Positions 16,560 to 25,976 of a DNA stretch of 64,000 bases are shown here, piece by piece. This DNA is from Kyrpidia spormannii (GTDB taxonomy: Bacteria; Bacillota; Bacilli; Kyrpidiales; Kyrpidiaceae), in the NCBI RefSeq assembly GCF_002804065.1, contig NZ_CP024955.1, positions 992,001-1,056,000 of the forward strand, read 5' to 3'. The number at the start of each line of letters is the position of its first letter. Position 1 is the first letter of the stretch. The position numbers and the translations under genes were made by a program. The notes below the pieces were generated by a model, which saw only the letters and a program-made list of their open reading frames with translations, was not told where the DNA came from and did no database searches.

Positions 16560-18293
16560 CTAGATCAAACCGGGCAGTTCCACGCCCTCTGTCGCGCGTT
16601 CCCGGGCCCATTCGGCCTTCGCCGACTCAAAAGCGTGGTTGAACTCGTCCATTTTTTCCCGAAGCCGATCCGGATGTTCAGCATCCATAATCCAGCGAAT
16701 GACTTGTCGCTCAAAGTCGTCGGCGGATAAGCGCATTTTGCCGAGAATCAGGTCGAGTTCGCCAATGACCAGTTCAAAGAGGCGAATTTTTTCTTGGAGC
16801 AATTCAACGATATATTGTTCAATGGTATCGGCCGTGGCCAGGTTGTGGATGAACACATCCCGGGTTTGGCCCAAACGGTGAACCCGGCCGATGCGCTGTT
16901 CAACCCGCATGGGGTTCCAGGGCAGGTCAAAATTGATGATCTGGTTACAGAACTGGAGGTTAAGCCCTTCACCCCCCGCTTCGGTGGCGACCATCACCTG
17001 GGCCCTTTTCGAAAAGATGTCTTTCATCCAGTCCTTTTTCCCGCGTTGGAATCCGCCGCGAAAGGGCACGGCCGGGATGCCTCGCCGTTTCATCATGTAA
17101 AGAAGAAAATCTTGGCTAGCTCGATACTCGGTGAACACGATCACTTTGTCATGGATCTGGTTCACCAAGTCGATGGTGGTTTCCACTTTCGTGTAAGCGG
17201 GGATTCGAGCCCCGAGTTCGCACAGTTCCAGCAACCGGGCTCGAAAGCCCGCAGGATGGACCTCATCCTTTGCCATGCGTTCCAGGGTGTTCAAGGCCGC
17301 GTACGGCGAACTGCACATTTCCCGTTGTAGGGTGATCAAATGAAGGACATTTTGGGATGTGTCGATGCGCCGACGGTACTCTTCCCGAATGAAGGCGGTG
17401 ACGGCCTCGTAAAAAACGCGCTCCTCCGGAGACAGTTGCAACGGGACTTGGCGCACGTACCGTTTGGTGAACTCGACATTGCCTTCGCTTCGTTTATTCC
17501 GAATCATCACTGCATCGAGGGCTTTGCGCAGTCCGGCCGGATTTTTTGGCGTTCGCTTATCTTCGACGAAATTGCGGCAGAACTCCCGGAAGCTCCCCAG
17601 CTGTCCCGGTTTTAATAGGGTGATCAGGTTGTACAGTTCCCGCAGGTCATTTTGAATCGGCGTGGCAGTGAGCAATAAACAATATTTTTTCTGCAACTGA
17701 TTGACGAGTTGCCAGTTTTTCGTTTTGCGGTTCTTGAGCTTGTGGGCCTCGTCGACGATGACCATGTCCCAGGGTTGGCTCAGAACAGCCTGGCGATGGG
17801 GGTCCCGCTTGGTGGTATCAATGGAAGCGACCAAAATATTGTAGGTGGACCAAGACCATTCGTTTCTTTGGGCGAAGGCGGGAATGTTGAATTTTTCGTT
17901 CAATTCCCGTGTCCACTGCAGCACGAGGGATGCGGGGACGAGGATTAAGGCTTTCTGCACAAGACCACGAATTAGATATTCCTTCAGAACCAGTGCTGCC
18001 TCGATCGTTTTACCTAGGCCCACTTCATCGGCGAGGATCGCCCGACCGCGAAATTCTCGAAGCACTCGCTCAGCGGTGCGGAGTTGGTGCGGATAGGGAA
18101 TGACTGCGGGCAGTTGTTCGATGCAGGTTAAACGGTCAAAATCCTCGGTCAACTGCCGCCGGTGTGCTTCCAGGGCCAATTGAAACATGGCCCAAGAGTC
18201 CCAGCGATCCTCCCGGACCCGGGTCACGAACTCGTCAAAGGCGGATTCATTGAATTCCACCTCCGGCAGGTGATTCACGATCCATCCCCCCAA
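16560..18293 (-). CDS. yqhH: SNF2/Rad54-family helicase-like ATPase
   Basis: 577 residues with the whole two-lobe SNF2 engine. Lobe 1 has LADEVGLGKT at about 88-96, ILVPASLVLQW and VDEAHKLKN, with LLTATPIQN as motif III. Lobe 2 has VIVFTEYRASQDF, ATEAGGEGLNLQ and the arginine finger region QRIGRVHRLGQ. There is no extra DNA-binding domain, so it is a short bacterial form that translocates on duplex DNA or remodels protein-DNA complexes. The ATG has GGGGGG upstream. The yqhH-yqhG pair next to gcvT is conserved with B. subtilis. Its cellular role is not known. Confidence 0.88.
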   Translation of the reverse strand: MGGWIVNHLPEVEFNESAFDEFVTRVREDRWDSWAMFQLALEAHRRQLTEDFDRLTCIEQLPAVIPYPHQLRTAERVLREFRGRAILADEVGLGKTIEAALVLKEYLIRGLVQKALILVPASLVLQWTRELNEKFNIPAFAQRNEWSWSTYNILVASIDTTKRDPHRQAVLSQPWDMVIVDEAHKLKNRKTKNWQLVNQLQKKYCLLLTATPIQNDLRELYNLITLLKPGQLGSFREFCRNFVEDKRTPKNPAGLRKALDAVMIRNKRSEGNVEFTKRYVRQVPLQLSPEERVFYEAVTAFIREEYRRRIDTSQNVLHLITLQREMCSSPYAALNTLERMAKDEVHPAGFRARLLELCELGARIPAYTKVETTIDLVNQIHDKVIVFTEYRASQDFLLYMMKRRGIPAVPFRGGFQRGKKDWMKDIFSKRAQVMVATEAGGEGLNLQFCNQIINFDLPWNPMRVEQRIGRVHRLGQTRDVFIHNLATADTIEQYIVELLQEKIRLFELVIGELDLILGKMRLSADDFERQVIRWIMDAEHPDRLREKMDEFNHAFESAKAEWARERATEGVELPGLI

Positions 18294-18374
18294 GACATGA
18301 CAGCCTTAGTGTGTGTCCATTCTCTTTTTTTTACGCACGGCGGAAAACTGGTGGCGCCTGGCCCCGATCTTCGG

Positions 18375-18380
18375 TAATAT
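18375..18380 (+). promoter_or_regulatory. Candidate -10 box for the gcv transcript
   Basis: TAATAT lies about 30 bp before the first aptamer, the expected distance. No convincing -35 sequence is found 17 bp upstream. Confidence 0.35.
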
Positions 18381-18410
18381 GAAGAATATCCAACCAAATG
18401 ATGCGATGTC

Positions 18411-18615
18411 GGATGAAGGGTGCGGGAGAGGGTGCTGATGCACCGCCGAAGGAGCAAGGGGAGGATTCCCGATCCTCCCGCGAAACTCTCAGGCAAAAGT
18501 ACCGCATCCGGACGAGTCTCTGGAGAGTGCCCCGGCGATGGTCGGGGCCACCAAAGGGGTAACCTGGACGGCCGGCGAATGGACCGGCGGCCATCCGGGC
18601 ATGCTCTCAGGTTGA
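18411..18615 (+). ncRNA. Tandem glycine riboswitch
   Basis: Two consecutive glycine aptamers are recognisable by eye. The first carries GCACCGCCGAAGGAGCAA and CTCTCAGGCAAAAG. The second starts with GTCTCTGGAGAG and carries CCACCAAAGGGGTAA and a second CTCTCAGG with AAGGACAGAGA. Family knowledge: glycine binding to this gcvT-type element turns on glycine cleavage genes. It lies directly before gcvT and is followed by a terminator hairpin, so control is probably by transcription antitermination. Confidence 0.93.
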
Positions 18616-18622
18616 AGGACAG

Positions 18623-18662
18623 AGAGACGGGGATGGGAAACCTCGTCTCTTTGTCATTTTTT
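18623..18662 (+). terminator. Expression-platform terminator of the glycine riboswitch
   Basis: Ten base pairs (18623-18632 with 18641-18650, one G-U) around an 8-base loop, then TTGTC and six or more T. The left arm overlaps the end of the second aptamer, so folding of the aptamer with glycine should prevent this stem and let gcvT be read. Confidence 0.8.
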
Positions 18663-18689
18663 GCTTTCGGTGAAACGGGAGGGAGCACG

Positions 18690-19820
18690 ATGGGCAAGCG
18701 GACACCGATCTACCCGGCCCATGAGGCGATGGGGGCAAAAATCATCGAGTTCGGCGGCTGGGATATGCCGGTCCAGTACGCGGGGATCCTGGAAGAACAC
18801 CGGGGTGTGCGCACCCGGGCCGGGCTGTTCGATGTTTCCCACATGGGCGAATTCGAAATCTCCGGGCCAGAAAGTACGCCTTTTCTTCAGCGGATGGTCA
18901 CCGGAAATGTCGCCGCCCTTTCGCCGGGCCGGGCCATGTACACGATGATGTGCCTGCCCAGCGGCGGCACGGTGGACGATCTGTTGGTCTACCGACTGGA
19001 TGCAGATCGCTACATGCTGGTGGTCAATGCGGCCAACACGGCCAAAGATTTGGCCTGGCTGCAGGAGCATCGCCTTCCGGGCGTCGAAATCGCCGATCGT
19101 ACCGAGGAGACCGCTCTTCTCGCCCTGCAGGGCCCCGAGGCTGTGGCGGTTCTGCGGGCGGCGAAAGGGGATGGCGAGAGTCTGAAACCCTTTCGGGCCG
19201 AGGTGGGATCGGTGGCCGGGGTACAGGGCCTGATTTCCCGCACGGGGTATACGGGGGAAGATGGTTTTGAGCTGTATGTCCCCGCTGACCGAGGGCTGGA
19301 ACTATGGGACCGACTGCTGGAGATCGGAGGGCCCATTGGCCTCATCCCCGCAGGGCTGGGCGCCCGGGATACTCTTCGGCTAGAGGCGGCGCTGCCGCTT
19401 TATGGCCACGAACTAACCGAAGAGATCACGCCCTTGGAAGCCGGCCTCGAGGCGTTTGTCAAATGGGACGCCGGGGATTTTATCGGCCGAGACGCCCTGC
19501 TGTCCCAACTGGAGAGGGGGGTGACCCGGCGGCTCGTAGGTCTTGTTATGGTGGACCGGGGCATTCCCCGGTCGGGTTATGCCGTGAAGTCTGGGGGACG
19601 GGAAATCGGCTGGGTGACCAGCGGGTCTTTTGGGCCCACTGTACAGCGCAACATCGGACTGGCCATGGTGGAGGAGGAATTCGCTTCGCCCGGTCAGGCC
19701 CTGGACGTGGTAGTGCGAGGGAGATCCCTGGCCGCCACGGTGGTGGAAAAGCCCTTTTATAAAAGAGCGCGGTCGTCGGCGAAGGGAGCCGGCGCACCGG
19801 GATTGGGGGGAGTGCAGTGA
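18690..19820 (+). CDS. gcvT: Glycine cleavage system T-protein (aminomethyltransferase)
   Basis: 376 residues from ATG 18690, preceded by GGGAGGGA. The frame is open upstream, but that part is riboswitch RNA. Motifs include GAKIIEFGGWDMPVQY, GLFDVSHMGEF, the folate-binding TGYTGEDGFELYVP region and GLGARDTLRLEA. The protein moves the methylene group from the H-protein aminomethyl arm to tetrahydrofolate, releasing ammonia. It is the first of three coupled genes. The H-protein gene gcvH is not in this window. Confidence 0.95.
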   Translation: MGKRTPIYPAHEAMGAKIIEFGGWDMPVQYAGILEEHRGVRTRAGLFDVSHMGEFEISGPESTPFLQRMVTGNVAALSPGRAMYTMMCLPSGGTVDDLLVYRLDADRYMLVVNAANTAKDLAWLQEHRLPGVEIADRTEETALLALQGPEAVAVLRAAKGDGESLKPFRAEVGSVAGVQGLISRTGYTGEDGFELYVPADRGLELWDRLLEIGGPIGLIPAGLGARDTLRLEAALPLYGHELTEEITPLEAGLEAFVKWDAGDFIGRDALLSQLERGVTRRLVGLVMVDRGIPRSGYAVKSGGREIGWVTSGSFGPTVQRNIGLAMVEEEFASPGQALDVVVRGRSLAATVVEKPFYKRARSSAKGAGAPGLGGVQ

Positions 19821-21172
19821 ATGCGTGGAGTTACTTGCCGCACACAGAAGAAGACCGGCGGCGCATGATGGCGGTGCTCGGGATCTCCGACATTGAGGAA
19901 CTTTTTGACGACATTCCGGAAGAAGTGCGATTTCGCGGGGCTTTGCAGGTTCCGGAGCGCCTGTCGGAAGTGGAGTTGGATCGGCATATGACCGAGTTGG
20001 TCGGGGAGAATCGACCGGCTGCTGAGATGGCCTGTTTTCTCGGAGCCGGTGCCTACGATCACCACGTTCCTGCGGTGGTGGATGCAATTATCGGTCGCAG
20101 CGAATTTTACACCTCCTATACTCCCTATCAACCCGAGATCAGCCAAGGGATCCTCCAGGCGATTTTTGAGTATCAAACCATGGTCTGCGAGTTGCTAGGC
20201 ATGGAGGTTTCGAATGCTTCGATGTACGACGGCGCCTCGGCCACCGCCGAGGCGGCGCTGGCCGCCTGCGCGGCAACCCGCCGGAGCCGGGTGTGGGTGT
20301 CCGACCTCCTCAACCCCGCGTATCGCCGAGTGATCCGCACCTATTGTGAGGCGCAGGATGTAGAAGTGGTGGCGTGGCGGGATACCGATGGCCGCTCATC
20401 GGCGGCAGCCTTAAACGAGCTTGATGAATCGGTGGCGGCGGTGGTGGTCCAGTACCCCAATTTTCTCGGGATTGTGGAGCCCCTTCGCGACTTTGCCCGG
20501 CGGGCCCACGAGGTCGGGGCGCTGCTCATCGTCGCCGCCTATCCCGTCGCCCTAGGCGTTTTGGAGTCGCCGGGCGCGTGCGGAGCGGACATCGCCGTGG
20601 CCGAGGGGCAGCCCCTCGGGAACCCTCTTTCCTTCGGAGGGCCGTATCTTGGTCTCATGGCCTCCTCCCGGGCGCTGATGCGCCGCCTGCCCGGCCGGAT
20701 CGTGGGACAAACGGTGGATACCCGTGGACACCGGGGTTTCGTCCTGACCCTCCAGGCCCGGGAGCAGCACATTCGCCGGGAAAAAGCGACATCGAATATT
20801 TGCTCCAACCAAGCCTTGAATGCCTTGGCGGCAACCGTTTACCTGGCGGCCTTGGGGCCCGGTGGCTTGGCCGATCTCGCCGGGTTAAATCTACAAAAAG
20901 CCCACTATCTGTTCAACCGCTTGACGGGGATCCCCGGCGTCGAGCCCCTCATCCCCGGGGCGCCCTTCTTCAACGAGTTTGCCCTGCGCCTACCCGTGGA
21001 TCCGGCGAAGGTGAACCGGGTGTTGTTGCAACAAGGGATCTTGGGGGGCCTGGATCTTGGTGAGTACCGGACAGACTGGCGGGGAGGCTGGCTTTTGGCA
21101 GTGACAGAAAAGCGGACCCGGGCGGAAATGGACCGTTTGGTGGATGCGGTGAAAGAGGGGGTTCGATCGTGA
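19817..21172 (+). CDS. gcvPA: Glycine dehydrogenase (decarboxylating) subunit 1
   Basis: 451 residues. GTG 19817 overlaps the gcvT stop by 4 bp (GTGA). This is the N-terminal half of the split P-protein: MMAVLGI near the start, [25 protein letters not shown], and a C-terminal small domain. With GcvPB it decarboxylates glycine and passes the aminomethyl group to the H-protein. The PLP lysine is on the partner subunit, so this chain is not active alone. Confidence 0.95.
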   Translation: MNAWSYLPHTEEDRRRMMAVLGISDIEELFDDIPEEVRFRGALQVPERLSEVELDRHMTELVGENRPAAEMACFLGAGAYDHHVPAVVDAIIGRSEFYTSYTPYQPEISQGILQAIFEYQTMVCELLGMEVSNASMYDGASATAEAALAACAATRRSRVWVSDLLNPAYRRVIRTYCEAQDVEVVAWRDTDGRSSAAALNELDESVAAVVVQYPNFLGIVEPLRDFARRAHEVGALLIVAAYPVALGVLESPGACGADIAVAEGQPLGNPLSFGGPYLGLMASSRALMRRLPGRIVGQTVDTRGHRGFVLTLQAREQHIRREKATSNICSNQALNALAATVYLAALGPGGLADLAGLNLQKAHYLFNRLTGIPGVEPLIPGAPFFNEFALRLPVDPAKVNRVLLQQGILGGLDLGEYRTDWRGGWLLAVTEKRTRAEMDRLVDAVKEGVRS

Positions 21173-22629
21173 CCGACATGCAGTTGATTTTTGAAAAATC
21201 CCGGCCCGGACGGCGGGGGGTGGACCTCCCGGCCTGCGACGTGCCCGAGGTGGATCTGGCAGACGCGCTGCCCGGGGACTATCTGCGGCAGGTCCCGCCC
21301 GGGCTCCCAGAAGTGAGTGAACCCGATGTGATTCGCCATTACACGGCACTTTCCCGGCGCAATCACGGGGTGGATCTCGGTTTTTATCCTTTGGGTTCTT
21401 GTACGATGAAATACAATCCAAAACGAAATGAACAGTTTGCCCGAATGTCTGGTTTTGCCGGCCTTCACCCACTCCAGCCGGTTGAAACGGTTCAAGGAGC
21501 CCTAAAACTCATGGCTGCGCTGCAAGAAGCCTTGGCGGCGGTAACGGGCATGGACGCGGTGAGTCTCCAGCCTGCGGCCGGCGCCCAGGGTGAATGGACG
21601 GGGTTGATGATGATCCGGGCCTATCACCGGTCCCGGGGAGAAGACCGGACGACGGTGATCATCCCCGATTCCGCCCACGGAACGAATCCCGCCAGTGCGG
21701 CGATGGCCGGTTTTCGGGTGGTGACGGTGCCGTCGAATGACCGGGGAGGGGTCGATCTCCGGGCCCTGGAGCGCGTGCTCGGCGGGGACACAGCGGCTCT
21801 CATGTTGACCAATCCTAATACCTTGGGCCTTTTTGAGGAACAGATTGTTGAGATTGCCGAACGGGTACACGCGGCCGGGGGACTCCTCTATTATGACGGG
21901 GCCAATGCGAACGCCATCCTCGGGAAAGCGAGGCCCGGGGATATGGGCTTCGATGTGGTTCACATGAACCTGCACAAAACCTTTTCCACGCCCCACGGCG
22001 GCGGCGGCCCCGGGGCGGGCCCCGTAGGCGTGAAGGCATTCTTGGAACCTTTTTTGCCATCTCCGGTGATCCGGCGGGAAGGGGGCCGGGTGGTGCTGGA
22101 CGACCATCGCCCCCAGAGCATCGGGAGGGTGCACTCGTTTTACGGGAACTTCGGGGTGTTGGTTCGGGCTTACGCCTACCTCAGGGCGATGGGACCCGAG
22201 GGTCTGCGGCGGGTGTCCGAGGACGCGGTGCTCAGTGCGAACTATTTGATGAGGCGATTGGCGCCGTACTTTGAGTTGCCTTACGGTCGGACCTGCAAAC
22301 ACGAATTCGTCCTTTCCGGAGCCCGGCAAAAACGCCAAGGCGTGCGAACGTTGGATATGGCGAAGCGGCTGATCGATTTCGGGTTTCACCCGCCCACGGT
22401 GTATTTTCCGTTAATCGTAGAAGAAGCCTTGATGATCGAGCCGACGGAAACCGAAAGTCTAGAGACGCTGGATGCTTTTGTCGACGCGTGGGTTCAAATC
22501 GCCGAAGAGGTGAAATCCGATCCTGAAAAGGTGCGTTCAGCCCCGCATACGACGGTGGTTTCCCGTTTGGACGAAACCCGGGCGGCCCGTGCGCCGGTGC
22601 TGCGTTGGACGGGCGAGCCATCCTCCTAG
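21169..22629 (+). CDS. gcvPB: Glycine dehydrogenase (decarboxylating) subunit 2
   Basis: 486 residues. GTG 21169 overlaps the gcvPA stop by 4 bp. The PLP site is [18 protein letters not shown], with the lysine near residue 270. Other family segments are [24 protein letters not shown] and [11 protein letters not shown]. It completes the glycine decarboxylase. Serial 4-bp overlaps across the three genes point to matched synthesis of the subunits. Confidence 0.95.
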   Translation: MTDMQLIFEKSRPGRRGVDLPACDVPEVDLADALPGDYLRQVPPGLPEVSEPDVIRHYTALSRRNHGVDLGFYPLGSCTMKYNPKRNEQFARMSGFAGLHPLQPVETVQGALKLMAALQEALAAVTGMDAVSLQPAAGAQGEWTGLMMIRAYHRSRGEDRTTVIIPDSAHGTNPASAAMAGFRVVTVPSNDRGGVDLRALERVLGGDTAALMLTNPNTLGLFEEQIVEIAERVHAAGGLLYYDGANANAILGKARPGDMGFDVVHMNLHKTFSTPHGGGGPGAGPVGVKAFLEPFLPSPVIRREGGRVVLDDHRPQSIGRVHSFYGNFGVLVRAYAYLRAMGPEGLRRVSEDAVLSANYLMRRLAPYFELPYGRTCKHEFVLSGARQKRQGVRTLDMAKRLIDFGFHPPTVYFPLIVEEALMIEPTETESLETLDAFVDAWVQIAEEVKSDPEKVRSAPHTTVVSRLDETRAARAPVLRWTGEPSS

Positions 22630-22653
22630 ACCGTGGGCTTTGTAAAATACCAC

Positions 22654-22678
22654 GAGGGGCCTCGAAAAAAGGCCCCTC
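22654..22678. terminator. Hairpin terminator between convergent genes
   Basis: Eight-bp stem (22654-22661 with 22671-22678) with an A-rich loop. T-runs after it are short on the plus strand, and on the minus strand only a modest TATTTT follows. It lies 25 bp after gcvPB and probably ends that transcript, but with moderate strength. Confidence 0.55.
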
Positions 22679-22700
22679 TTGAGTGGTGTCGACGCGGTCT

Positions 22701-22718
22701 AGGTGCCCCGGGGCACCT
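22701..22718. repeat. 18-bp perfect palindrome
   Basis: AGGTGCCCCGGGGCACCT reads the same on both strands. It sits between the gcvPB terminator and the 3' end of the Gln-rich gene. No T-run follows, so it is not a standard terminator. Confidence 0.6.
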
Positions 22719-22749
22719 CGATCCGCCGGTCCGGGTGCGCCGCTGAATT

Positions 22750-23514
22750 TCAGTTGGCCCGCTGGGCGGCTTGCATCACTTGATTCACGCCAGTTCCTTG
22801 ACCATAGTATCCTTGGGTATAACCCGCCTGACTCGCCTGGCCTTGGCGTTGCCAATTCCCAGCTTCCCCCTGGCCTCGGTCGGCTTGAAGAACTTGTTGC
22901 ACGGCGGTCTGATTGACACCCTGGGCAGCCTGGGAGTATCCGGCCGCTTGAGCGCCCTGGCCCCCGGCTTGCCAGGTTTGGCCGCCAGTTTGCCCGGCTG
23001 CCGAACCGTACCAGCCGGCGGGTTGGTTCTGATTGGACCCCGGCTGCCGGTCCGCCTGGAGGACTTGGGAGATGGCGGCGGTGTTGACGCCTCCCCCCTG
23101 TATGCCAGCGGACTGGGCGCCGGATACCGGTGTCGGGCGGTACCAAGGACCCGTAAACGGGTTTCGATCCGCCTGCATGACTTGCTGTAAGGTTCCGCCG
23201 GGGATATCCGGACGGCTTAACCCCTGGGCCGGACCATAGGGGGCGGTGTATGACACCGACTGCATGGGGGCGATGCCGGCTCCCGACACAGCCCCGGTCT
23301 GGGCAGTGGCCGCCAGTCCTTGTTCGATCTGGGCACACAATTGCTGAATCTGGCGAAGTTCTCTCGCAGCGTTGGATTCGAGCTGGGACATGTTCTGAAA
23401 GGTATCTTGGCCGAACTGATTCAATTGTGCGGCATTCTGCTGTTCCTGGGCAATGAGCCGGTTGCACAGGTCCTGGGCTTGTCGGGCGGCCTGCTGGAGT
23501 TGCTGAACGTTCAT
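22750..23514 (-). CDS. Gln/Gly-rich protein with four QVLQADR motifs, function unknown
   Basis: 254 residues from ATG 23514; GGAGGTG lies 11 bases upstream, and the longer open frame has no SD of its own. Residues 3-68 are Gln- and Ala-rich and probably a long helix or coiled coil (QQLQQAARQAQDLCNRLIAQ). The rest is low-complexity Gln, Gly, Ala and Tyr with a repeated motif at 109-117 (LQQVMQADR), 148-156 (ISQVLQADR), 205-213 (VQQVLQADR) and a degenerate copy at 243-252. Three copies are preceded by GVN. There is no signal peptide or membrane segment. I do not recognise the family. Composition recalls some spore-coat and adhesive proteins, but that is only an impression. A phosphatase gene lies 58 bp upstream. 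Confidence 0.6.
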   Translation of the reverse strand: MNVQQLQQAARQAQDLCNRLIAQEQQNAAQLNQFGQDTFQNMSQLESNAARELRQIQQLCAQIEQGLAATAQTGAVSGAGIAPMQSVSYTAPYGPAQGLSRPDIPGGTLQQVMQADRNPFTGPWYRPTPVSGAQSAGIQGGGVNTAAISQVLQADRQPGSNQNQPAGWYGSAAGQTGGQTWQAGGQGAQAAGYSQAAQGVNQTAVQQVLQADRGQGEAGNWQRQGQASQAGYTQGYYGQGTGVNQVMQAAQRAN

Positions 23515-23572
23515 CGTTGGTCGTTCACCTCCAAGGCTTGGGCTAAAATTTGGCCGTGTCGCCGTGTTTAGG

Positions 23573-24214
23573 TTAAACGACATCCCCTTGGCTTATTCGC
23601 GGTTCCACGAGGTGAGAAATGTCGTTCGCGACGAGAAGCCGCCACTTGTCCCCCTCCTGGTGCAACACGGTGATGCTCGTGTTGTCGATGGGAGATTTTA
23701 GATCCCAATTGGGGAACAGGCGGCCGAGCAGGGCGCGAATCCAGCCGCCGTGGCTGACGACGATAAGGCGGGACCCCTTGTGTCGAGCCGTCATGTCAGC
23801 CAGGGCTTCCTGGGCGCGGTCGGCCATCCTCTCCCAGGGTTCTACACCGGAGTGCTCGTGTTCCCAACCGTGCCCCACCAAATGCGGGTAACGCTGGGCG
23901 ATTTCCGTCCGAGTCAACCCTTCCAACTGCCCATAACTGCGTTCCCGCAGGCGCGGATCAGTTACAAAATTGATCCCGCATGCCTTGGCAATCACCTCTG
24001 CGGTGTATCTGGCCCGCATGAGATCGCTGCTGTACACGGCATCCCAGTGCCCTTCGGCAAGACGTCGGGCCACAGCCTCCGCCTGTTGTTGGCCGAGGTC
24101 GGTCAAGGGGACGTCCCGGTGGCCCTGCAGGCGCTGTTCTCGATTCCATGCCGTTTCCCCATGGCGCACCAGGCAAATCTGGGTGAATGCCACCGGGCCT
24201 TCAGTTTCAGGCAT
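23573..24214 (-). CDS. Histidine phosphatase family protein (phosphoglycerate mutase-like)
   Basis: 213 residues from ATG 24214; upstream in-frame codons lack an SD. The phosphohistidine motif LVRHGETAWN is near residue 15. The second catalytic segment is SHGGWIRALL, and RERSYGQLEG is the usual substrate-pocket region. Members include alpha-ribazole phosphatase, PhoE-type broad phosphatases and cofactor-dependent phosphoglycerate mutases. Length and the short C-terminus favour a phosphatase over a mutase. No cobalamin genes are nearby, so a CobC role has no support. Confidence 0.83.
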   Translation of the reverse strand: MPETEGPVAFTQICLVRHGETAWNREQRLQGHRDVPLTDLGQQQAEAVARRLAEGHWDAVYSSDLMRARYTAEVIAKACGINFVTDPRLRERSYGQLEGLTRTEIAQRYPHLVGHGWEHEHSGVEPWERMADRAQEALADMTARHKGSRLIVVSHGGWIRALLGRLFPNWDLKSPIDNTSITVLHQEGDKWRLLVANDISHLVEPRISQGDVV

Positions 24215-24272
24215 AAGTCTCCATCCTTTCGTTCGTGGGGGTTGCCATGGTTTTTGGCACCGATCCGTTTCG

Positions 24273-24278
24273 AGTATA
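24273..24278 (-). promoter_or_regulatory. Candidate -10 box for the phosphatase gene
   Basis: TATACT on the minus strand, 59 bp before the phosphatase start, with TG directly in front. No clear -35 box. Confidence 0.4.
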
Positions 24279-24369
24279 CAACGAAAGGGGGCCATCGGTG
24301 CACGATTCCCCGGCTCCAGGTTGGGTCCCGGTCGAGAGGGGATATACCGTGACCCTTCGGGTGGCGTCG

Positions 24370-24399
24370 TTGTGTTCGCCAGGCGGAGAATGATAAAAT
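24370..24399 (+). promoter_or_regulatory. Candidate promoter for aroQ-pepQ-efp
   Basis: An extended -10 (TGATAAAAT, box 24394-24399) lies 44 bp before aroQ. A weak -35 TTGTGT (24370-24375) is 18 bp upstream. The TG extension makes this plausible despite the poor -35. Confidence 0.45.
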
Positions 24400-24442
24400 G
24401 ACGAAAGACTTAGGATCGTCGGAGATGGGGTGAAGGCGGAGG

Positions 24443-24901
24443 GTGTACAGGTTCTTGGTGTTGCACGGACCGAATCTCGGGACGTTGGGGCTGCGGGAGC
24501 CGGAGATCTATGGACGGAAAACCTTGCAGGAGATCGACGAGGATTTACAAGCCTGGGCCCGGGGGCGGGGCTGCGAGATCGAGTCCTTTCAGTCGAATTG
24601 GGAGGGTGCGCTGATCGATCGGATTCATCAAGCCCGGGGACAGTTTGACGGCATTGTCATCAATCCCGGCGCGCTGACCCATTACAGCATCGCACTCCGG
24701 GACGCATTGGCGGCGGTGCCCCTGCCGGCGGTGGAGGTACATTTGAGCAACGTTCATGCCAGGGAGTCCTTTCGGCACCATTCGGTAATATCGCCAGTGG
24801 TTAAAGGGGTGATCGCGGGGCTGGGGGACTTGGGTTATCGACTGGCCCTGGAGGCCTTACTTGAGGCGTGCAAAGGAGGAGGGGAACGAGAAGGTGCGTG
24901 A
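24443..24901 (+). CDS. aroQ: Type II 3-dehydroquinate dehydratase
   Basis: 152 residues from GTG 24443. The order of motifs is that of type II dehydroquinases: [18 protein letters not shown] with the active-site Tyr, [30 protein letters not shown] and [11 protein letters not shown] with the catalytic His and Arg region. The enzyme makes 3-dehydroshikimate as a dodecamer. Place before the YqhT-type peptidase and efp is as in B. subtilis. It overlaps the next gene by 8 bp. Confidence 0.95.
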   Translation: MYRFLVLHGPNLGTLGLREPEIYGRKTLQEIDEDLQAWARGRGCEIESFQSNWEGALIDRIHQARGQFDGIVINPGALTHYSIALRDALAAVPLPAVEVHLSNVHARESFRHHSVISPVVKGVIAGLGDLGYRLALEALLEACKGGGEREGA

Positions 24902-25961
24902 ACGCATTGAACGGGTCCGGAAGGAGTTGGAAGCTCGTCAGCTGGACGCGCTGTTTGTGGCCGACCCCGATAATCGCCGGTATCTGAGCGGGTTTACGGG
25001 AACTTCGGGGTACGTCGTGGTCGGCCGGGAAGAGGGCGTGTTCCTGACGGATTTTCGTTATGTGGAACAGGCGCAAACCCAGGTCCAGGGACTCCGGGTG
25101 GTCCGGCACGGCGCGCAGATGGTGGAAACCTTAAGCGAGGTCTTGAAGGAATGGGGAGTTCAAGTCCTGGGATTTGAACAGGAGCATATGACGGTAGGCA
25201 CCTGGGAGCGCCTGAAAACCGCTCTGGATCCGATCCGTTTAGAGGGGACGTCGGGGCTGGTGGAAGAGCTTCGGATGGTCAAGGACGACCATGAGCTGGT
25301 CAAAATCCGAAAGGCGGCCGCCATTGCGGACCAGGCGTTTCGAACGGTGTTGGATCACGTCCGGCCCGGGGTTCGGGAGTTGGATCTGGCCCGGGTTTTG
25401 GAACGGACGATGGAGGATCTCGGAGCTGAAGGGCCTTCCTTCGAGACCATTGTCGCATCGGGACATCGATCGGCTCTCCCTCACGGGGTGGCAAGCCAAA
25501 AAACTTTGGAGATCGGCGACCTCGTCACCTTTGATTTTGGTTGTGTTTACGAGGGATATTGTTCCGACCTGACCCGGACGGTGGCGGTGGGGCGGGTAGA
25601 TGACCAGCGGCGCCGGATCTATGAGGTGGTTCTGGAGGCTCAGCAGAGGGCCTTGCAGGATCTTCGCCCGGGTATGACGGGTCGGGAGGCGGACGCCCTG
25701 GCCCGAAGGGTGATCGAAGATGCCGGGTATGGTGAAGCCTTTGGGCATTCCCTCGGACACGGCGTGGGCTTGGCCATCCATGAGAATCCCCGTTTGGCGG
25801 CACAAAGTGAAGAGGTGCTCCGGCCGGGGATGGTGGTGACGGTTGAACCCGGGATTTATTTGCCCGGGGTGGGGGGGGTCCGGATTGAGGACGATGTGGT
25901 GATGACCGCAGAAGGATGTACGCGGCTCACCTTCTCCCCAAAAGAACTTTTGATTTTGTAG
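24894..25961 (+). CDS. M24 family Xaa-Pro aminopeptidase/dipeptidase (YqhT-like)
   Basis: 355 residues from GTG 24894, with AAAGGAGGAGGGG upstream. An N-terminal creatinase-like domain ([16 protein letters not shown]) precedes a pita-bread metallopeptidase domain. Metal ligands are visible: Asp in [17 protein letters not shown] (two), His in GHSLGHGVG, Glu in VEPGIYLPG and Glu in VRIEDDV. The family removes or hydrolyses N-terminal residues next to proline. Conserved linkage to efp, whose product helps ribosomes at polyproline, is noted in Bacilli; a functional link is not proven. Confidence 0.9.
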   Translation: MRERIERVRKELEARQLDALFVADPDNRRYLSGFTGTSGYVVVGREEGVFLTDFRYVEQAQTQVQGLRVVRHGAQMVETLSEVLKEWGVQVLGFEQEHMTVGTWERLKTALDPIRLEGTSGLVEELRMVKDDHELVKIRKAAAIADQAFRTVLDHVRPGVRELDLARVLERTMEDLGAEGPSFETIVASGHRSALPHGVASQKTLEIGDLVTFDFGCVYEGYCSDLTRTVAVGRVDDQRRRIYEVVLEAQQRALQDLRPGMTGREADALARRVIEDAGYGEAFGHSLGHGVGLAIHENPRLAAQSEEVLRPGMVVTVEPGIYLPGVGGVRIEDDVVMTAEGCTRLTFSPKELLIL

Positions 25962-25976
25962 AAAGGGGATTGGCGA

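Noticed and set aside
24349-24393. 14-codon ORF upstream of aroQ with a fair SD
   Set aside because: Too short to support, without amino-acid bias or hairpin; the aroQ promoter lies at its end, so it would not be on that transcript.
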